A DNA stretch of 64,000 nt from an uncultured Chitinophaga sp. (GTDB lineage Bacteria; Bacteroidota; Bacteroidia; Cytophagales; Cyclobacteriaceae), in NCBI GenBank assembly GCA_902168205.1, contig CABHOK010000011.1, positions 463,932-527,931 of the forward strand, read 5' to 3'. A program made the translations under genes and the position numbers. A model generated the notes under the pieces. The model was given only the letters and a program-made list of their open reading frames with translations, was not told the DNA's origin and did no database searches. Below are positions 35,150-45,731 of the stretch, in pieces; position 1 is the stretch's first letter; each line of letters starts with the position of its first letter.

Positions 35150-37621
35150 ATGATCCGGAATTATCTGCTCATCGCCCTCCGCAATTTTAAGCGACAAAAG
35201 CTTTTTGCTGCCTTAAACATGTTTGGACTTGCACTTGGTCTCGCCTGCGCCATTCTTATATTCCTATATATCAGTGACGAGTTACAGTATGACACCATGC
35301 ATCCGTATGCTGCCGATACCTATCGTATCGGGTGTACATTCACCAATGCCGATGGACAGGAGTTTGATAATACCGTGGCACCCGGTTATTGGATAAAGCA
35401 ACTGAAGGAAACACGCAGCGAAGTTATACAGGGCGTCCGCATCGATTATATAGGTTACCCGACTTCCTTTCATCACAAGGCAAACGATAAAATTATACTT
35501 ACGGAAGAAGTGCGTTGGGCAGAACCCGGCTTTGATAAAGTACTGGCATTTGAAATGCTGCAGGGAAGCCGGGAGAAAATGTTTGAGAACTATAATACGC
35601 TGGTGATTAGCGAAACGGGTGCGCGTAAATTATTTGATACCGCAGACCCGATCGGAGAGGTTGTAACCGTAAAACACAACTGGGCTACCGATGGTAAAGC
35701 GATTGATGTGGTGGTTACAGGTATATATAAAGACTTTCCTTCCAACTCACACTTTAAGCCGAACTATATATTAAACGTGAATGCCCTGCGAAATGTGCGT
35801 CCGAATTTTGATGCCTATATGGAGGGAACCACATTTCGGGATAGCGAATTCTTTGAAAGCTATATTGTTCTTAAACACAACGCAGATATAGCACCGCTGG
35901 AGAAAGATTTGCAGCAGTGGGCGAACCAGATGGCGCAGGCGGATTCCGGTTTTGTTGCCGGTGGCTGGAAGTTGAAACCATTCCTGGCGAAAATGTCGGC
36001 ACTGCATTTTGATCAGAAAAATTTATGGGAGAATGGTATACGGGGTGATAAGAAATATCTGGCGATCTTCAGTTCGGTAGCTATACTTATTCTCATCATT
36101 GCGTGTATAAACTATATGAACCTGGCAACGGCCCGTTCGACACGCAGGGCGAAAGAGGTAGGGCTTCGTAAATCGTTGGGCAGTAAGCGCAGGGAAATAG
36201 CGTGGCAGTTTTTCAGTGAATCGGTGTTGATGACGTTCGGTGCATTTATACTCGCGCTGCTTTTGGTGATTATATTTCTGCAACCCTTCAATCAACTCGC
36301 ACATAAATCATTTACCATCGCTTCGTTGCTCAATCCCTATATGTTGTTGATCGTTGTCGCCATTGTGCTGTTCATGGCGTTTGTCTCGGGAAGTTACCCG
36401 GCTCTGTATTTATCCGCATTCAAGCCGGTGGAGGTATTGAAAGGTAAAGTAGTGAAAGGTATAGGAGCAGAGTTATTCCGGAAAGGACTTGTTACCATTC
36501 AGTATACTGTCTCGTTGGTATTGATCATCTCAACCTTTGTGGTTATCCGGCAGATGGAGCACATGCAGCATACCAAACTCAATGAGCAGGGCAGTCAGTT
36601 ACTATCGATACGCTATGGCGGCACAGCACCGCAGAACAAGTTTGAGGCGTTCAAGCAACTGGTATTACAGGACAAAGATATAGAGCATGTAACGATGGCC
36701 AATCATTTACCACGACTCAATTACTTTGGCTGGATCGGAACAACACTCAAGTTCCCGGAGATAGAAGATAAAAATTTCCAGTGGAATCAACTTAACGTTG
36801 AGTTTGATTTTGCCAAAACATACCAGCTTGAATTTATAGCGGGTCGCGATTTTGAGACAGGTAATCTGGCAGACTCGAATGCATTGATCCTGAACGAAGC
36901 TGCTGTAAAAGCACTGAAGCAACCCATCGAAAAATTACTCGGCACCTCCGTAATTGAAGTGAACGACAACAATAACGCGGGCAACCGTTCTTTCAAAGTG
37001 ATTGGTGTTGTAAAAGATTTTCCATTCCGCTCCATGCACCAGGCCATCGAACCGTTGGTGTTAAATCCGCATGTACACTTTATTGATCGCATTGCCTATA
37101 TAAAATTACCTCCGGGAAATTTCCAGGAGAAAATCCGATCGATCGAAAAAAAATGGAAAGAGATTTTTCCCGGTGTAGGTTTTGACTACTGGTTTTTAAG
37201 CGATGAGTTTAACCGAATGTACCTGGCAGAGCGAAGAGTATCATCGCTTGCGAAAAGTTTTGCTGTGCTGGCGATCATCATTACAGCACTGGGCGTATTT
37301 GGACTTGCTTCCTATACCGCTGAGCAGAAAACAAAAGAAGTGGGTATACGAAAAGTATTGGGTGCAGCCGTGCAACAGGTAGTTGTTATGTTTGTATGGA
37401 TCTTCATGAAGATATTTCTCATAGCAGCGATCATTGCCATTCCTGTAGCATACTTCCTGGCAGATCGCTGGTTGAATGACTTTGCGTATCGCTCGGTGAT
37501 CAGTCCGCTGATTTTCTTACTAAGTCTTGTTGGGCTGCTAGCCATCACGTTGCTAACGGTTGGTTACGAGACATGGAAAGCCGCGCGTGCTAACCCCGTG
37601 AACTCGTTGCGAAGTGAGTGA
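35150..37621 (+). CDS. ABC transporter permease, duplicated MacB/FtsX type
   Basis: An 823-aa inner-membrane protein. ATG 35150 is chosen because MIRNYLLIALRNFKRQK is the standard opening of this family. Two MacB_PCD-FtsX units are seen: helix 1 at about 20-42, periplasmic domain to about 260, FtsX helices (about 285-400, with TRRAKEVGLRKSLGS), SYPALYLSAFKPVEVLKG, then a second periplasmic domain (about 430-640) and FtsX block (about 690-805, with QKTKEVGIRKVLGA). Such permeases work with a separate MacB-like ATPase in export or envelope signalling. No ATPase is encoded next to it, so it must borrow one. Confidence 0.88.
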   Translation: MIRNYLLIALRNFKRQKLFAALNMFGLALGLACAILIFLYISDELQYDTMHPYAADTYRIGCTFTNADGQEFDNTVAPGYWIKQLKETRSEVIQGVRIDYIGYPTSFHHKANDKIILTEEVRWAEPGFDKVLAFEMLQGSREKMFENYNTLVISETGARKLFDTADPIGEVVTVKHNWATDGKAIDVVVTGIYKDFPSNSHFKPNYILNVNALRNVRPNFDAYMEGTTFRDSEFFESYIVLKHNADIAPLEKDLQQWANQMAQADSGFVAGGWKLKPFLAKMSALHFDQKNLWENGIRGDKKYLAIFSSVAILILIIACINYMNLATARSTRRAKEVGLRKSLGSKRREIAWQFFSESVLMTFGAFILALLLVIIFLQPFNQLAHKSFTIASLLNPYMLLIVVAIVLFMAFVSGSYPALYLSAFKPVEVLKGKVVKGIGAELFRKGLVTIQYTVSLVLIISTFVVIRQMEHMQHTKLNEQGSQLLSIRYGGTAPQNKFEAFKQLVLQDKDIEHVTMANHLPRLNYFGWIGTTLKFPEIEDKNFQWNQLNVEFDFAKTYQLEFIAGRDFETGNLADSNALILNEAAVKALKQPIEKLLGTSVIEVNDNNNAGNRSFKVIGVVKDFPFRSMHQAIEPLVLNPHVHFIDRIAYIKLPPGNFQEKIRSIEKKWKEIFPGVGFDYWFLSDEFNRMYLAERRVSSLAKSFAVLAIIITALGVFGLASYTAEQKTKEVGIRKVLGAAVQQVVVMFVWIFMKIFLIAAIIAIPVAYFLADRWLNDFAYRSVISPLIFLLSLVGLLAITLLTVGYETWKAARANPVNSLRSE

Positions 37622-37700
37622 TGGCATAACACTATAGTATATAGTCCACCAACACGGTTTTTATATATAGTATATTTCAATAAGGTCATAATGACACTTG

Positions 37701-37731
37701 TTTGAATTGGACACATGAGCGTATATAATTG
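37701..37731 (+). promoter_or_regulatory. Possible promoter of the first sigma factor operon
   Basis: TTTG at 37701-37704, a 19-base spacer and TATAATTG at 37724-37731 match the Bacteroidota promoter pattern at all but one base of the -7 element. The resulting leader to ATG 37877 would be about 140 bases. Confidence 0.35.
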
Positions 37732-37876
37732 AGATAATTGTTGTAACGTATGATGATTGTTAGTTGACTGATTTTCAGGCACCGTGTGTGCTGTGCGGAC
37801 CAATCTCTCCTAAAAATTTTCCGTGCTCGAAAACGATTGTATCAAAATTTATTTAAAATTGTATGGAGTTGATGGA

Positions 37877-38458
37877 ATGTCGCACCTAAACCTCTATACA
37901 ACCGAAGAGCAAATGCTGCAGGGTTTACGCCTCGGCAGTGAAGAAGCTTTTGAAGTAATCTTCAAGAAGCATTGGCGTCCATTGTATAATCAGGCCTTCG
38001 CTAAAATTCAATCGCGCGAAGAAGCAGAAGAGATTGTGCAGAGTATATTTTCAACGCTGTGGGAGAAGCGCGATTCATTTCTTATCACCAATCTCTCTTT
38101 CTATTTGCAAACAGCCGTACGCAACCGCGTCATCAATCATATTCGTCAGAAGGTAACACAGCGGAAATATTGGGACTACTATAAGAATTTTATACCGCAG
38201 CAGAAAGAAGACACGGAGAACACGGTGATCTATACCGATCTGTCGGAAGCGATGGAAAATGCAGTAAGCAAGCTTCCTAAAAAATCACAACAAGTGTTCA
38301 GACTTAGTCGCATGGAAGGTCGCTCTACTTCCGAAATTGCCAACCGGCTTAAGTTATCCGAGAAAGCTATTCAATATCATCTCACTAAATCTTTGAAAGA
38401 ATTACGTATTCAGCTCAAGGATTTTATACTCTGCCTGGCGCTGTTTATAGGGATGTAG
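37877..38458 (+). CDS. ECF RNA polymerase sigma factor (Bacteroidetes FecI-like), PUL 2
   Basis: A 193-aa sigma-70 family ECF factor. ATG 37877 gives exactly the same length as the paralogue at 45022; the in-frame GTG 37823 would add an unlikely leader. Region 2 (about 21-88: FEVIFKKHWRPLYNQAFAKI and REEAEEIVQSIFSTLWEKR) and region 4 (about 135-180: LPKKSQQVFRLSRMEGRSTSEIA) are clear, with a hydrophobic C-terminus. It should be held by the FecR protein encoded next and released by the STN-type SusC, then transcribe susC at 39744. Confidence 0.92.
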   Translation: MSHLNLYTTEEQMLQGLRLGSEEAFEVIFKKHWRPLYNQAFAKIQSREEAEEIVQSIFSTLWEKRDSFLITNLSFYLQTAVRNRVINHIRQKVTQRKYWDYYKNFIPQQKEDTENTVIYTDLSEAMENAVSKLPKKSQQVFRLSRMEGRSTSEIANRLKLSEKAIQYHLTKSLKELRIQLKDFILCLALFIGM

Positions 38459-38541
38459 GCACGCTTCATAAAATATTTTAAAAAATCTTCGGTAACGATT
38501 TAGGATGATTGAGGACAACTGTGTCTTTACAGTATTATTTT

Positions 38542-39558
38542 ATGACACAGGAAGAATTCAGCAAGCTTTTGGCGCGGTATACTCGCGGTGAATGTACACC
38601 GCAGGAAGAAGAATTTATACTGAAGTGGTATGATACTGTCCAGGCATCGCACCCCGAAGCGGCTGATGAAAGCAGCGAAGCCACGGAGGCACGATTGTGG
38701 GCAAGCCTGCAGGTGAAGTTAAAACGTACAAAAAAATCATCATTTTATTATAGCTGGCGTGTGGCAGCTGCTATACTGCTGTTGGTGGCAACGGGAGCCG
38801 TGCTATACTTAGCTAACTACGGATTTACTCCGGCAGAAGAGTCGGTGGCCATTAACAATTTCGGTCAGAAATATACCGGTATACAACTCATCGAGAACAA
38901 AACAAATATACCTCACCGGGTAACACTTACCGATGGGAGTGAAGTAACATTGGAGCCCGGCAGCGAGCTTCGCGTAGCCTCTGAATTTACCAATAACAAA
39001 CGCGAAGTATACCTTACCGGTGAAGCCTTCTTTCATGTAAAGCGCGATACGTTACGACCGTTCCTGGTATATGCCAATGAAGTAATCACCAAAGTGCTGG
39101 GCACAAGTTTTACAGTAAAAGCATACAAAGGTGCCAAGCAAACCACCGTAGCGGTAATGACCGGTAAAGTTTCTGTTTCTACCAACCCTGAAGTAATTCA
39201 GAAAAAACATACCACGCAGGAAGTTATACTTACGCCCAATCAGGAGGCCGTCTATAATCGCGCCATCAATAGAGTAACAAAGAAACTGGTGGATGTGCCA
39301 CGCATTGTGCTGGAGAAGCCTACACTTTTTGAAATGAAGTATGATGCTACACCCGTGTCCAAAATTTTTGAAGTATTGGAAGAGAACTATGGTGTAGAGA
39401 TAATCTATGATGAAGACATTCTTTCAGAGTGTTTTCTCACTACGTCTATGTCAGACGAAGGACTATATCAACGAATTGAAATTATCTGCAAAGCTATCGG
39501 AGCTGAATATAAAATTCAGGATACAACCATTACTATAACCGGTAAAGGATGTCAATGA
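38542..39558 (+). CDS. FecR-family anti-sigma factor, PUL 2
   Basis: A 338-aa inner-membrane protein; ATG 38542 fits the MTQEEFSKLLARYTRGECTP opening of the family. N-terminal cytosolic sigma-binding part, membrane helix (about 75-97, VAAAILLLVATGAVLYLA), periplasmic FecR domain (LTDGSEVTLEPGSELRV ... EVYLTGEAFFHVKRD ... VLGTSFTVKAY) and a C-terminal DUF4974 domain (EVLEENYGVEIIYDE) that is expected to touch the STN domain of the cognate SusC. It follows the sigma gene by 83 bases. Confidence 0.92.
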   Translation: MTQEEFSKLLARYTRGECTPQEEEFILKWYDTVQASHPEAADESSEATEARLWASLQVKLKRTKKSSFYYSWRVAAAILLLVATGAVLYLANYGFTPAEESVAINNFGQKYTGIQLIENKTNIPHRVTLTDGSEVTLEPGSELRVASEFTNNKREVYLTGEAFFHVKRDTLRPFLVYANEVITKVLGTSFTVKAYKGAKQTTVAVMTGKVSVSTNPEVIQKKHTTQEVILTPNQEAVYNRAINRVTKKLVDVPRIVLEKPTLFEMKYDATPVSKIFEVLEENYGVEIIYDEDILSECFLTTSMSDEGLYQRIEIICKAIGAEYKIQDTTITITGKGCQ

Positions 39559-39640
39559 AATTAAGCCTTGTAAAAGATGTTAAACTAAACCCTCTTACTA
39601 TGCAATAGAAGTCTAACTAACCCCACTAACAAAAAAAAAT

Positions 39641-39699
39641 GGGCTAATGATGCTGGTACCATCATCAGCCCGTCACGCATGCGCAGGACAAACCTGCGC
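39641..39699 (+). terminator. Tandem hairpins between fecR and susC of PUL 2
   Basis: First hairpin: GGGCTAATGATG (39641-39652) with CATCATCAGCCC (39660-39671), one mismatch, preceded by nine A. Second: GCGCAGG (39681-39687) with CCTGCGC (39693-39699), perfect, followed a few bases later by AGTTTTTG. They could end the sigma/fecR transcript, or act as an attenuator in the susC leader 45 bases before ATG 39744. Confidence 0.6.
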
Positions 39700-39743
39700 A
39701 CCATCTAGTTTTTGCCTATTGTCAAACAAAAACATTCTAAGGT

Positions 39744-42700
39744 ATGAATAATAAACCTAAACCTTTTAGAAAAGCATTCCTATTCTTTATGAAAATCACC
39801 GTAATCCATATGATGATCAGTTGCGCAACGATCATGTTCGGTTATGCGGTCGATACAAGTGGTCAGGAAGTTTTAAAACGTAAGGTGACCATCCGGGTAG
39901 AAAATGCAAAAGTAAAATCAGTTCTTGCAACGATTGAATCCGAAGCCGGTGTAAAATTCACCTATCGCCCACGCCTTTTAAAGAGTATTGAAAATGTAAC
40001 GCTCAACGTTGCAGATACACCTTTGGAAGAAATATTAACGAAAGTATTTCACCGCTCGGTGGAGTATGCAGTGATCGGTAAACAAATTGTATTGACCGAA
40101 GTTGCCCCCGAAGAAGAGCCGTTGCGTACAGAAACCAAAAACTATAGCATCATCGCTATACAGATAACCGGTACTGTAAAAGATGAAACAGGACAGCCAT
40201 TGCCCGGAGTAAACGTGTTGGAAAAAGGTACATCCAACGGAACTACTACCGATGCTGATGGTAAATATTCACTCGATCTGATAAGCGATAACCCTACTGT
40301 TGTATTTTCATTTATCGGGTATGCAACACAGGAAGTTGCTGTTGCCGGTCGCACTGCAGTTGATATAACCTTGAACGCAGACACGCAGACACTCGATGAA
40401 ATTGTAGTAGTGGGTTATGGTACGGAAGAGAAACGGGAACTTACCAGTGCTGTTGTTTCTGTAGGAAATAAAGAAATGCTGCAAGGTGCGTTTAACAGCC
40501 CGCTGCAGATGATCGATGGTAAAGTAGCAGGTCTTACGGTCTCAAACCCTGCAGCCGGAGATCCGAACCGTGGTACCGATGTACAGATCCGCGGTGCATC
40601 GTCATTCAAAGCCGGTAACGCTCCGCTGATCATTATCGATGGTATGCCGGGTGGCGATCTTCGAAATGTAGCGCAGCAGGATATAGAATCAATTACTGTA
40701 TTGAAAGACGGAGCCGCTGCAGCGATCTACGGATCACGCGGTGCCAACGGTGTTATATTGGTGCAAACTAAAAAAGGTAAAGCCGGTAAAGTATCCATTA
40801 CGTACGACAGCTATATTGAACACGATGCTGTTGCTGCAAGACCCAATATACTTTCAGCGGATGAGTTCCTGGAACGCGGCCGTGATACAGATCGCGGTGC
40901 ACGCACAGACTGGTATGATGAATTGATTCGCGACAATAACATCGGACAGAACCACTTCCTCGCAGTATCCGGTGGTAATGAAAATACAACGCTGCGTATC
41001 TCTACCAACTATCGTACAAAAGATGGTATAGATATAGCCTCCGGAAGAAAGGAGTATGGCTTGCGTACAAACTTTGTACAGCGCGCACTCGATGGTTTCC
41101 TGGAACTCGGTGGAAATATATCATACCGTGTTGCTAATGAAGATTTGCTTGGTACAGATTTCGGAAATCCGGTAAACAACTACGGAGCGTTCCAGCAGGC
41201 AGTAAAACTGAATCCTACCATTCCGGTAATGGATCCGAACAACCCGGGCTTCTATAACAACCTGCAAGGGTATGATACATATAACCCGGTACAGGCACTA
41301 AAGACTAGAGACATTAGAGCTGAACGCGTTTACTCTATATTTGACTTCAATGTAAAGCTGAATTTACTGAAGAACCTGAGCACCGAAGTAAAACTCGCTC
41401 GCCAGGCGCAAGACATGTTGCTGAAGGAATACTATAGCGGTAAATCTTCGGAGTCAATCAACGGTGGCTTTACTGGTCGCGCACGTTTACAAGACGAACG
41501 CTGGACAGACTATACATTGGAGTGGATCGGTAACTATAACACCACCATCGATCGCCATGATATAAAAGTACTGGGAGGTTATTCTTACCAGGAATTCAAC
41601 AACGAAGGACACTGGTTACAGAACAGACGTTTCCCTTCGGATGCATATAGCTATAACAACATCAGCGCAGGTAACTATGGTAACGGACTTGCCATCAACA
41701 TGTCGGATGTGATGGACTCCTGGAGAAGCAAGGAAAAAACAATTGCCTTTTTAGGACGTCTTACCTATAGCTACGATGATCGCTACTATTTAATGGGATC
41801 GTTCCGCTACGAAGGTAATACCAAGTTCGGTCCGAATAATAAATGGGGATTGTTCCCTGCTGTATCAGCTGCATGGCGCATATCTTCATTGCCTGCTGTA
41901 CAGGATGTAGACATCATCAACGATCTGAAGTTACGCGTGTCGTATGGTGTAACCGGTCGTGCTGGTTTCGATCGCTATACTTCTATGGCTAAGTATCAAG
42001 GCTATGGTCGCTATCAAAACGATGAGGGCCAGTGGATACAGGTATATGGTCCGGGTAACAACTACAACCCTGACCTTCGCTGGGAAAAACAGATCTCTTA
42101 CAACGTAGGTCTTGACTTCGCCTTATTTGATAGTCGCGTAAGCGGTAGCATCGATGGCTTCATTCGTAAAGGAAGTGATCTGATCAACGACTACCTCGTG
42201 CCTGTACCTCCATACCTGCATGACCGTATGTTTGTAAACGTAGGTACGCAGAGTGCGCGCGGTGTTGAATTGACATTAGCATGGAATGCCATCAAGTCAA
42301 ATGACTTCAGTTATACTATAAATCTTACCGGATCCTATACCAAGTCGCGTATGGATAAATTCGGAGATGACAAGTTCAAGGCAGACTTCCGCTATATGGG
42401 CGATCTTCCTTCACCGGGTAACCCTGGTCCTGCATACCGTCTCGAAGAAGGAACCGAGATTGGAAGTTTCTGGGGGTATAAATATGCCGGTGTGGATGAA
42501 GATGGAAAAATACTCATCTGGAAAAATGCAGAAGTTGGTGGTGAAGCGATTGTAGCTTCTACACAAGCTGATGCAAACCGCGATAAGACCTATATCGGTC
42601 ATGGTATGCCACGCTATGAATTATCATTCGGTAATACCTTCAGCTATAAACGATTTGATCTGTCGCTCTTCTTCCGCGGCCGTTTCGATTACCAGATCAT

Positions 42701-43058
42701 GAATCTATACCAGATGTACTATGGTTTGCAGGCTGAGCCAAACGTAAACCTGCTGGAAGATGCTTATGGTCGCAACGGACACATCACCAGCGGAAAAGTA
42801 ATTACTGATTACTTCCTCGAGGATGGCGATTACTTCCGACTGGAGAACATTACACTTGGTTGGTCTCCTCGTGTAGGACAGGGTAAAATCAGCAGCCTCC
42901 GTATATACGGTACTGTGCGCAACGTGTTTACATTATCTGGTTTCACAGGACTTGATCCTGCCGCCATTGGTGTAACCGGTCTGGAGCCAGGTATGGGCAG
43001 TCTTAACGTATACCCTGTTGTACGCAACTTCGCACTGGGTGTGCAGGTTGGTTTCTAA
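39744..43058 (+). CDS. SusC-family receptor with STN signalling domain, PUL 2
   Basis: An 1104-aa TonB-dependent transducer. After the signal peptide (to about 36) there is an STN domain (about 46-118: VTIRVENAKVKSVLATIE, FTYRPRLL, VEYAVIGKQIVL), then CarboxypepD_reg-like (about 137-210: TGTVKDETGQPLPGVNVLEK), the plug (about 222-330: LDEIVVVGYGTEEKRELTSA, VQIRGASS, IIIDGMPGG) and the barrel, ending FALGVQVGF. The STN domain and the adjacent sigma/FecR pair predict substrate-dependent signalling. No enzyme gene follows, so the substrate, perhaps an oligosaccharide or other nutrient, cannot be predicted. Confidence 0.95.
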   Translation: MNNKPKPFRKAFLFFMKITVIHMMISCATIMFGYAVDTSGQEVLKRKVTIRVENAKVKSVLATIESEAGVKFTYRPRLLKSIENVTLNVADTPLEEILTKVFHRSVEYAVIGKQIVLTEVAPEEEPLRTETKNYSIIAIQITGTVKDETGQPLPGVNVLEKGTSNGTTTDADGKYSLDLISDNPTVVFSFIGYATQEVAVAGRTAVDITLNADTQTLDEIVVVGYGTEEKRELTSAVVSVGNKEMLQGAFNSPLQMIDGKVAGLTVSNPAAGDPNRGTDVQIRGASSFKAGNAPLIIIDGMPGGDLRNVAQQDIESITVLKDGAAAAIYGSRGANGVILVQTKKGKAGKVSITYDSYIEHDAVAARPNILSADEFLERGRDTDRGARTDWYDELIRDNNIGQNHFLAVSGGNENTTLRISTNYRTKDGIDIASGRKEYGLRTNFVQRALDGFLELGGNISYRVANEDLLGTDFGNPVNNYGAFQQAVKLNPTIPVMDPNNPGFYNNLQGYDTYNPVQALKTRDIRAERVYSIFDFNVKLNLLKNLSTEVKLARQAQDMLLKEYYSGKSSESINGGFTGRARLQDERWTDYTLEWIGNYNTTIDRHDIKVLGGYSYQEFNNEGHWLQNRRFPSDAYSYNNISAGNYGNGLAINMSDVMDSWRSKEKTIAFLGRLTYSYDDRYYLMGSFRYEGNTKFGPNNKWGLFPAVSAAWRISSLPAVQDVDIINDLKLRVSYGVTGRAGFDRYTSMAKYQGYGRYQNDEGQWIQVYGPGNNYNPDLRWEKQISYNVGLDFALFDSRVSGSIDGFIRKGSDLINDYLVPVPPYLHDRMFVNVGTQSARGVELTLAWNAIKSNDFSYTINLTGSYTKSRMDKFGDDKFKADFRYMGDLPSPGNPGPAYRLEEGTEIGSFWGYKYAGVDEDGKILIWKNAEVGGEAIVASTQADANRDKTYIGHGMPRYELSFGNTFSYKRFDLSLFFRGRFDYQIMNLYQMYYGLQAEPNVNLLEDAYGRNGHITSGKVITDYFLEDGDYFRLENITLGWSPRVGQGKISSLRIYGTVRNVFTLSGFTGLDPAAIGVTGLEPGMGSLNVYPVVRNFALGVQVGF

Positions 43059-43080
43059 GTACGATCCTATAAATCTATTT

Positions 43081-44778
43081 ATGAAAAGTATGATGAAAAA
43101 TATATTGCGCTATACGTTGCTTATTACAGTAGTAGTAGCATCGTCATGTACAAACCTGGATGAAGAAGCATTTGATGTATTGCCTGCAGATGTATACTAC
43201 CAGGACAAGAACTCGGTTATCGCTGCCCTGGTTCGTCCATACGAGCATGGACACTGGTGTGGATGGGATGGCGACCGCTGGTTGCTGCAGGAGTTAACAG
43301 CCGATCAGTTCGTATGGACACAAAAAGGAAAACACGGATATGATGATGGTAATTGGATACGTCTGCACAACCACGCATGGAACCAGGATCAGGGGCAAAT
43401 TTACGGAAGCTGGACAGGACCATATCAAGGTATAGGACAGTGTAACATATTGCTTCGCGATCTGCAAAAACTCGATTACCCTACACTGGGATTAACCGAG
43501 ACCGAGAAAGCTCAGCATATCGCAGAGATCAGAACACTGCGTGCTTGGTTCTATTTTTTCCTGATCGATTTCTTCCGCAGTGTACCGATCGTTGAAGATG
43601 TAGAGACCATCAAAGCTCAATCAACACCGGAAGAAGTATTTGCCTACATCGAGAAAGAGATCAAGGAATCTTTACCGGGTCTTCCGAAGAATGCGCGTTC
43701 AGGTCGTTGGGACCAGGGCGGAGCAGCTTCTTTGCTCGTGCGTTTATACCTCAATGCTGAGAAGTGGGTAGGTACTGCTAAATATACCGAGTGCGCTGAG
43801 TATGCACAGGCTATCATTGATGGAGAGTATGGTACATACTCCATCGATCCTGATTACAAAGGCCCATTCCGTTCGGGTGTGAAAGGATATAAATCTCCGG
43901 AGAATATATTCGAGTTTCCGCACGCGAAGAATATATATGAGTTCGGTTGGATGTATAACGCCATGATGCACTACCAGGCACGCTATTCATTGGACAATGA
44001 CTGGGGTGGATGGAATGGTATACATTTAACACCTTCGCTTGATCTCGAAGGCGATGAGCTTCCTTACGCATTGGGTAAACCGTACGAGAAATTTGCGGAT
44101 ACCGACAAACGCAAGCAGCCGTTCCATACAACAGCAACCGGTGGTGAGTACGAAGGCTTCTTCCTGATTGGGCAGATGTATGAATTCGACAAAGTAAAAG
44201 GCTATGGATACGACAGCACGAAAACTGTAAAAGGTACAGAAGAGTGGAATGGTCAGCCGTTGAAGTTTGTCGATCAGGTTGGTCGTTTCTCCGAAAAACC
44301 AAATGGTCGCTGGGCGGAAGGTTCACACGTAAATACGGGTGAAGAAAACTCCGGAGTACGTCTGCTCAAATTTCCGTGGTTGCCCATGTCGCAGAACTTA
44401 TTTCAGTTCAATGCTGCGCCAGAGATCAGACTTGCTGAAATATACTATTCATTGGCCGAGTGTAAATATAGAGCAGGCGATAAAGCCGGTGCTGCTATAT
44501 TACTGGATGCAGTGCGTGAAAGAAATTTCGATGCTGACGACTGGGACGATCAAAGCTACGAAGCTGATCTGGCCAGGTTAACCGACGATGAATTTATAGA
44601 CGAGCTCGGAAGGGAATTTATAGGCGAGCGTCACCGCAGAACCGACCTCATCCGCTGGAACCGTTTCGGTGCCGAGTGGTGGGACAAGCCTGCCGATGGT
44701 GCCGATAAATCGATCTTCCCGATACCGAACCAGGCTATAAATGCCAACCCGTTGTTAAAGCCGAACGGAGCAAACTAG
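43081..44778 (+). CDS. SusD-family lipoprotein, PUL 2
   Basis: A 565-aa surface lipoprotein. ATG 43081 starts the signal sequence (LRYTLLITVVVASSC) with lipidated Cys before TNLDEEAFDVLPADVYY. SusD-like helices are seen (IAEIRTLRAWFYFFLIDFFRSVPIVED) and the C-terminal ELGREFIGERHRRTDLIRWNRF block. It begins 22 bases after its susC and is followed by a terminator, so the PUL 2 import operon is only susC-susD. Confidence 0.93.
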   Translation: MKSMMKNILRYTLLITVVVASSCTNLDEEAFDVLPADVYYQDKNSVIAALVRPYEHGHWCGWDGDRWLLQELTADQFVWTQKGKHGYDDGNWIRLHNHAWNQDQGQIYGSWTGPYQGIGQCNILLRDLQKLDYPTLGLTETEKAQHIAEIRTLRAWFYFFLIDFFRSVPIVEDVETIKAQSTPEEVFAYIEKEIKESLPGLPKNARSGRWDQGGAASLLVRLYLNAEKWVGTAKYTECAEYAQAIIDGEYGTYSIDPDYKGPFRSGVKGYKSPENIFEFPHAKNIYEFGWMYNAMMHYQARYSLDNDWGGWNGIHLTPSLDLEGDELPYALGKPYEKFADTDKRKQPFHTTATGGEYEGFFLIGQMYEFDKVKGYGYDSTKTVKGTEEWNGQPLKFVDQVGRFSEKPNGRWAEGSHVNTGEENSGVRLLKFPWLPMSQNLFQFNAAPEIRLAEIYYSLAECKYRAGDKAGAAILLDAVRERNFDADDWDDQSYEADLARLTDDEFIDELGREFIGERHRRTDLIRWNRFGAEWWDKPADGADKSIFPIPNQAINANPLLKPNGAN

Positions 44779-44843
44779 GTATATATATATAGTATACAAT
44801 TTATAGAGCTCTCTCGCATAGGTAAGTGAATTGGGTTAGTTGT

Positions 44844-44879
44844 GAAGCCGCTTCCAGCAATGGAGCGGCTTCTTTTTTT
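44844..44879 (+). terminator. Terminator of the PUL 2 susCD operon
   Basis: GAAGCCGCT at 44844-44852 pairs perfectly with AGCGGCTTC at 44864-44872, followed by seven T. A second small hairpin (CCGTGC-GGA-GCACGG, 44880-44894) follows immediately. Confidence 0.88.
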
Positions 44880-45021
44880 CCGTGCGGAGCACGGAATCGT
44901 GAATTTCAACCGTTTACAATGCATATTTTTAGACGAAAAGTGTAGAAGATACCGTTAAAGCGTTGTAATTTGTTTCACGATTGTTGATTTGATGTCCTGG
45001 ACCCCTAGACCTAGATTCCTC

Positions 45022-45603
45022 ATGAATAAACTCAAAAATTATTCTGACCAAGATCTTATCGACTTACTGAAGCAGCAGGACATCGCTGCGTTCGAAGAAA
45101 TTTATAATCGCTACTGGTATAAATTATATGCTACGGCTTACAAGCGTATTCAGTCGCGCGAAGCAGCTGAAGAATTTGTACAGGATATATTTACCAGTCT
45201 CTGGATAAACCGCGATCTGGTGCATATTAAATCATTGTCTGCCTATCTTTTCACAGCTGTTAAGTATAAAGTCATCAACCACCTGCACCATGAAGGTATA
45301 CGCAAGCAGTACGTTGATCTGCAATTAAGAACACAATCTGAAATAGATAACTCCACCGAAGAACTTGTGCTTGTAAACGACCTGCATGTTTCGGTAGAGA
45401 AAGAAATCAGCAAGCTTCCACCCAAATGCCAGCAGGTATTTAAACTGAGTCGTCAGGAGAATCTTACCATGAAGCAGATCGCTTCGCAATTGGGTATATC
45501 CGAAAAGACGGTGGAACATCAATTAGGGAAAGCACTCCGTGTATTGAAAATGAATATCAAGCAACTGGTTGTGCTCGTGCTCTCTTCCATGGGGTTATTC
45601 TGA
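45022..45603 (+). CDS. ECF RNA polymerase sigma factor, PUL 3
   Basis: A 193-aa ECF factor, paralogous to that at 37877. ATG 45022 (MNKLKNYSDQDLIDLL) is chosen over ATG 44992 because it matches family starts and gives the same length. Region 2 (FEEIYNRYWYKLYATAYKRI, REAAEEFVQDIFTSLWINR) and region 4 (LPPKCQQVFKLSRQENLTMKQIA, ISEKTVEHQLGKAL) are intact. It is predicted to drive the susC operon at 46956 under control of the FecR encoded next. Confidence 0.92.
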   Translation: MNKLKNYSDQDLIDLLKQQDIAAFEEIYNRYWYKLYATAYKRIQSREAAEEFVQDIFTSLWINRDLVHIKSLSAYLFTAVKYKVINHLHHEGIRKQYVDLQLRTQSEIDNSTEELVLVNDLHVSVEKEISKLPPKCQQVFKLSRQENLTMKQIASQLGISEKTVEHQLGKALRVLKMNIKQLVVLVLSSMGLF

Positions 45604-45731
45604 TCATCAACCGTACTTTCAAAATTTTTTTTCAGGTGCTATAGGGGAGTGCTTCCGTCTGCCTGACTATCTAGTAAGAGGCCGATTAAAACGATTGAAA
45701 CTATAAATCGTTTTGGTAACACCCTGAACCC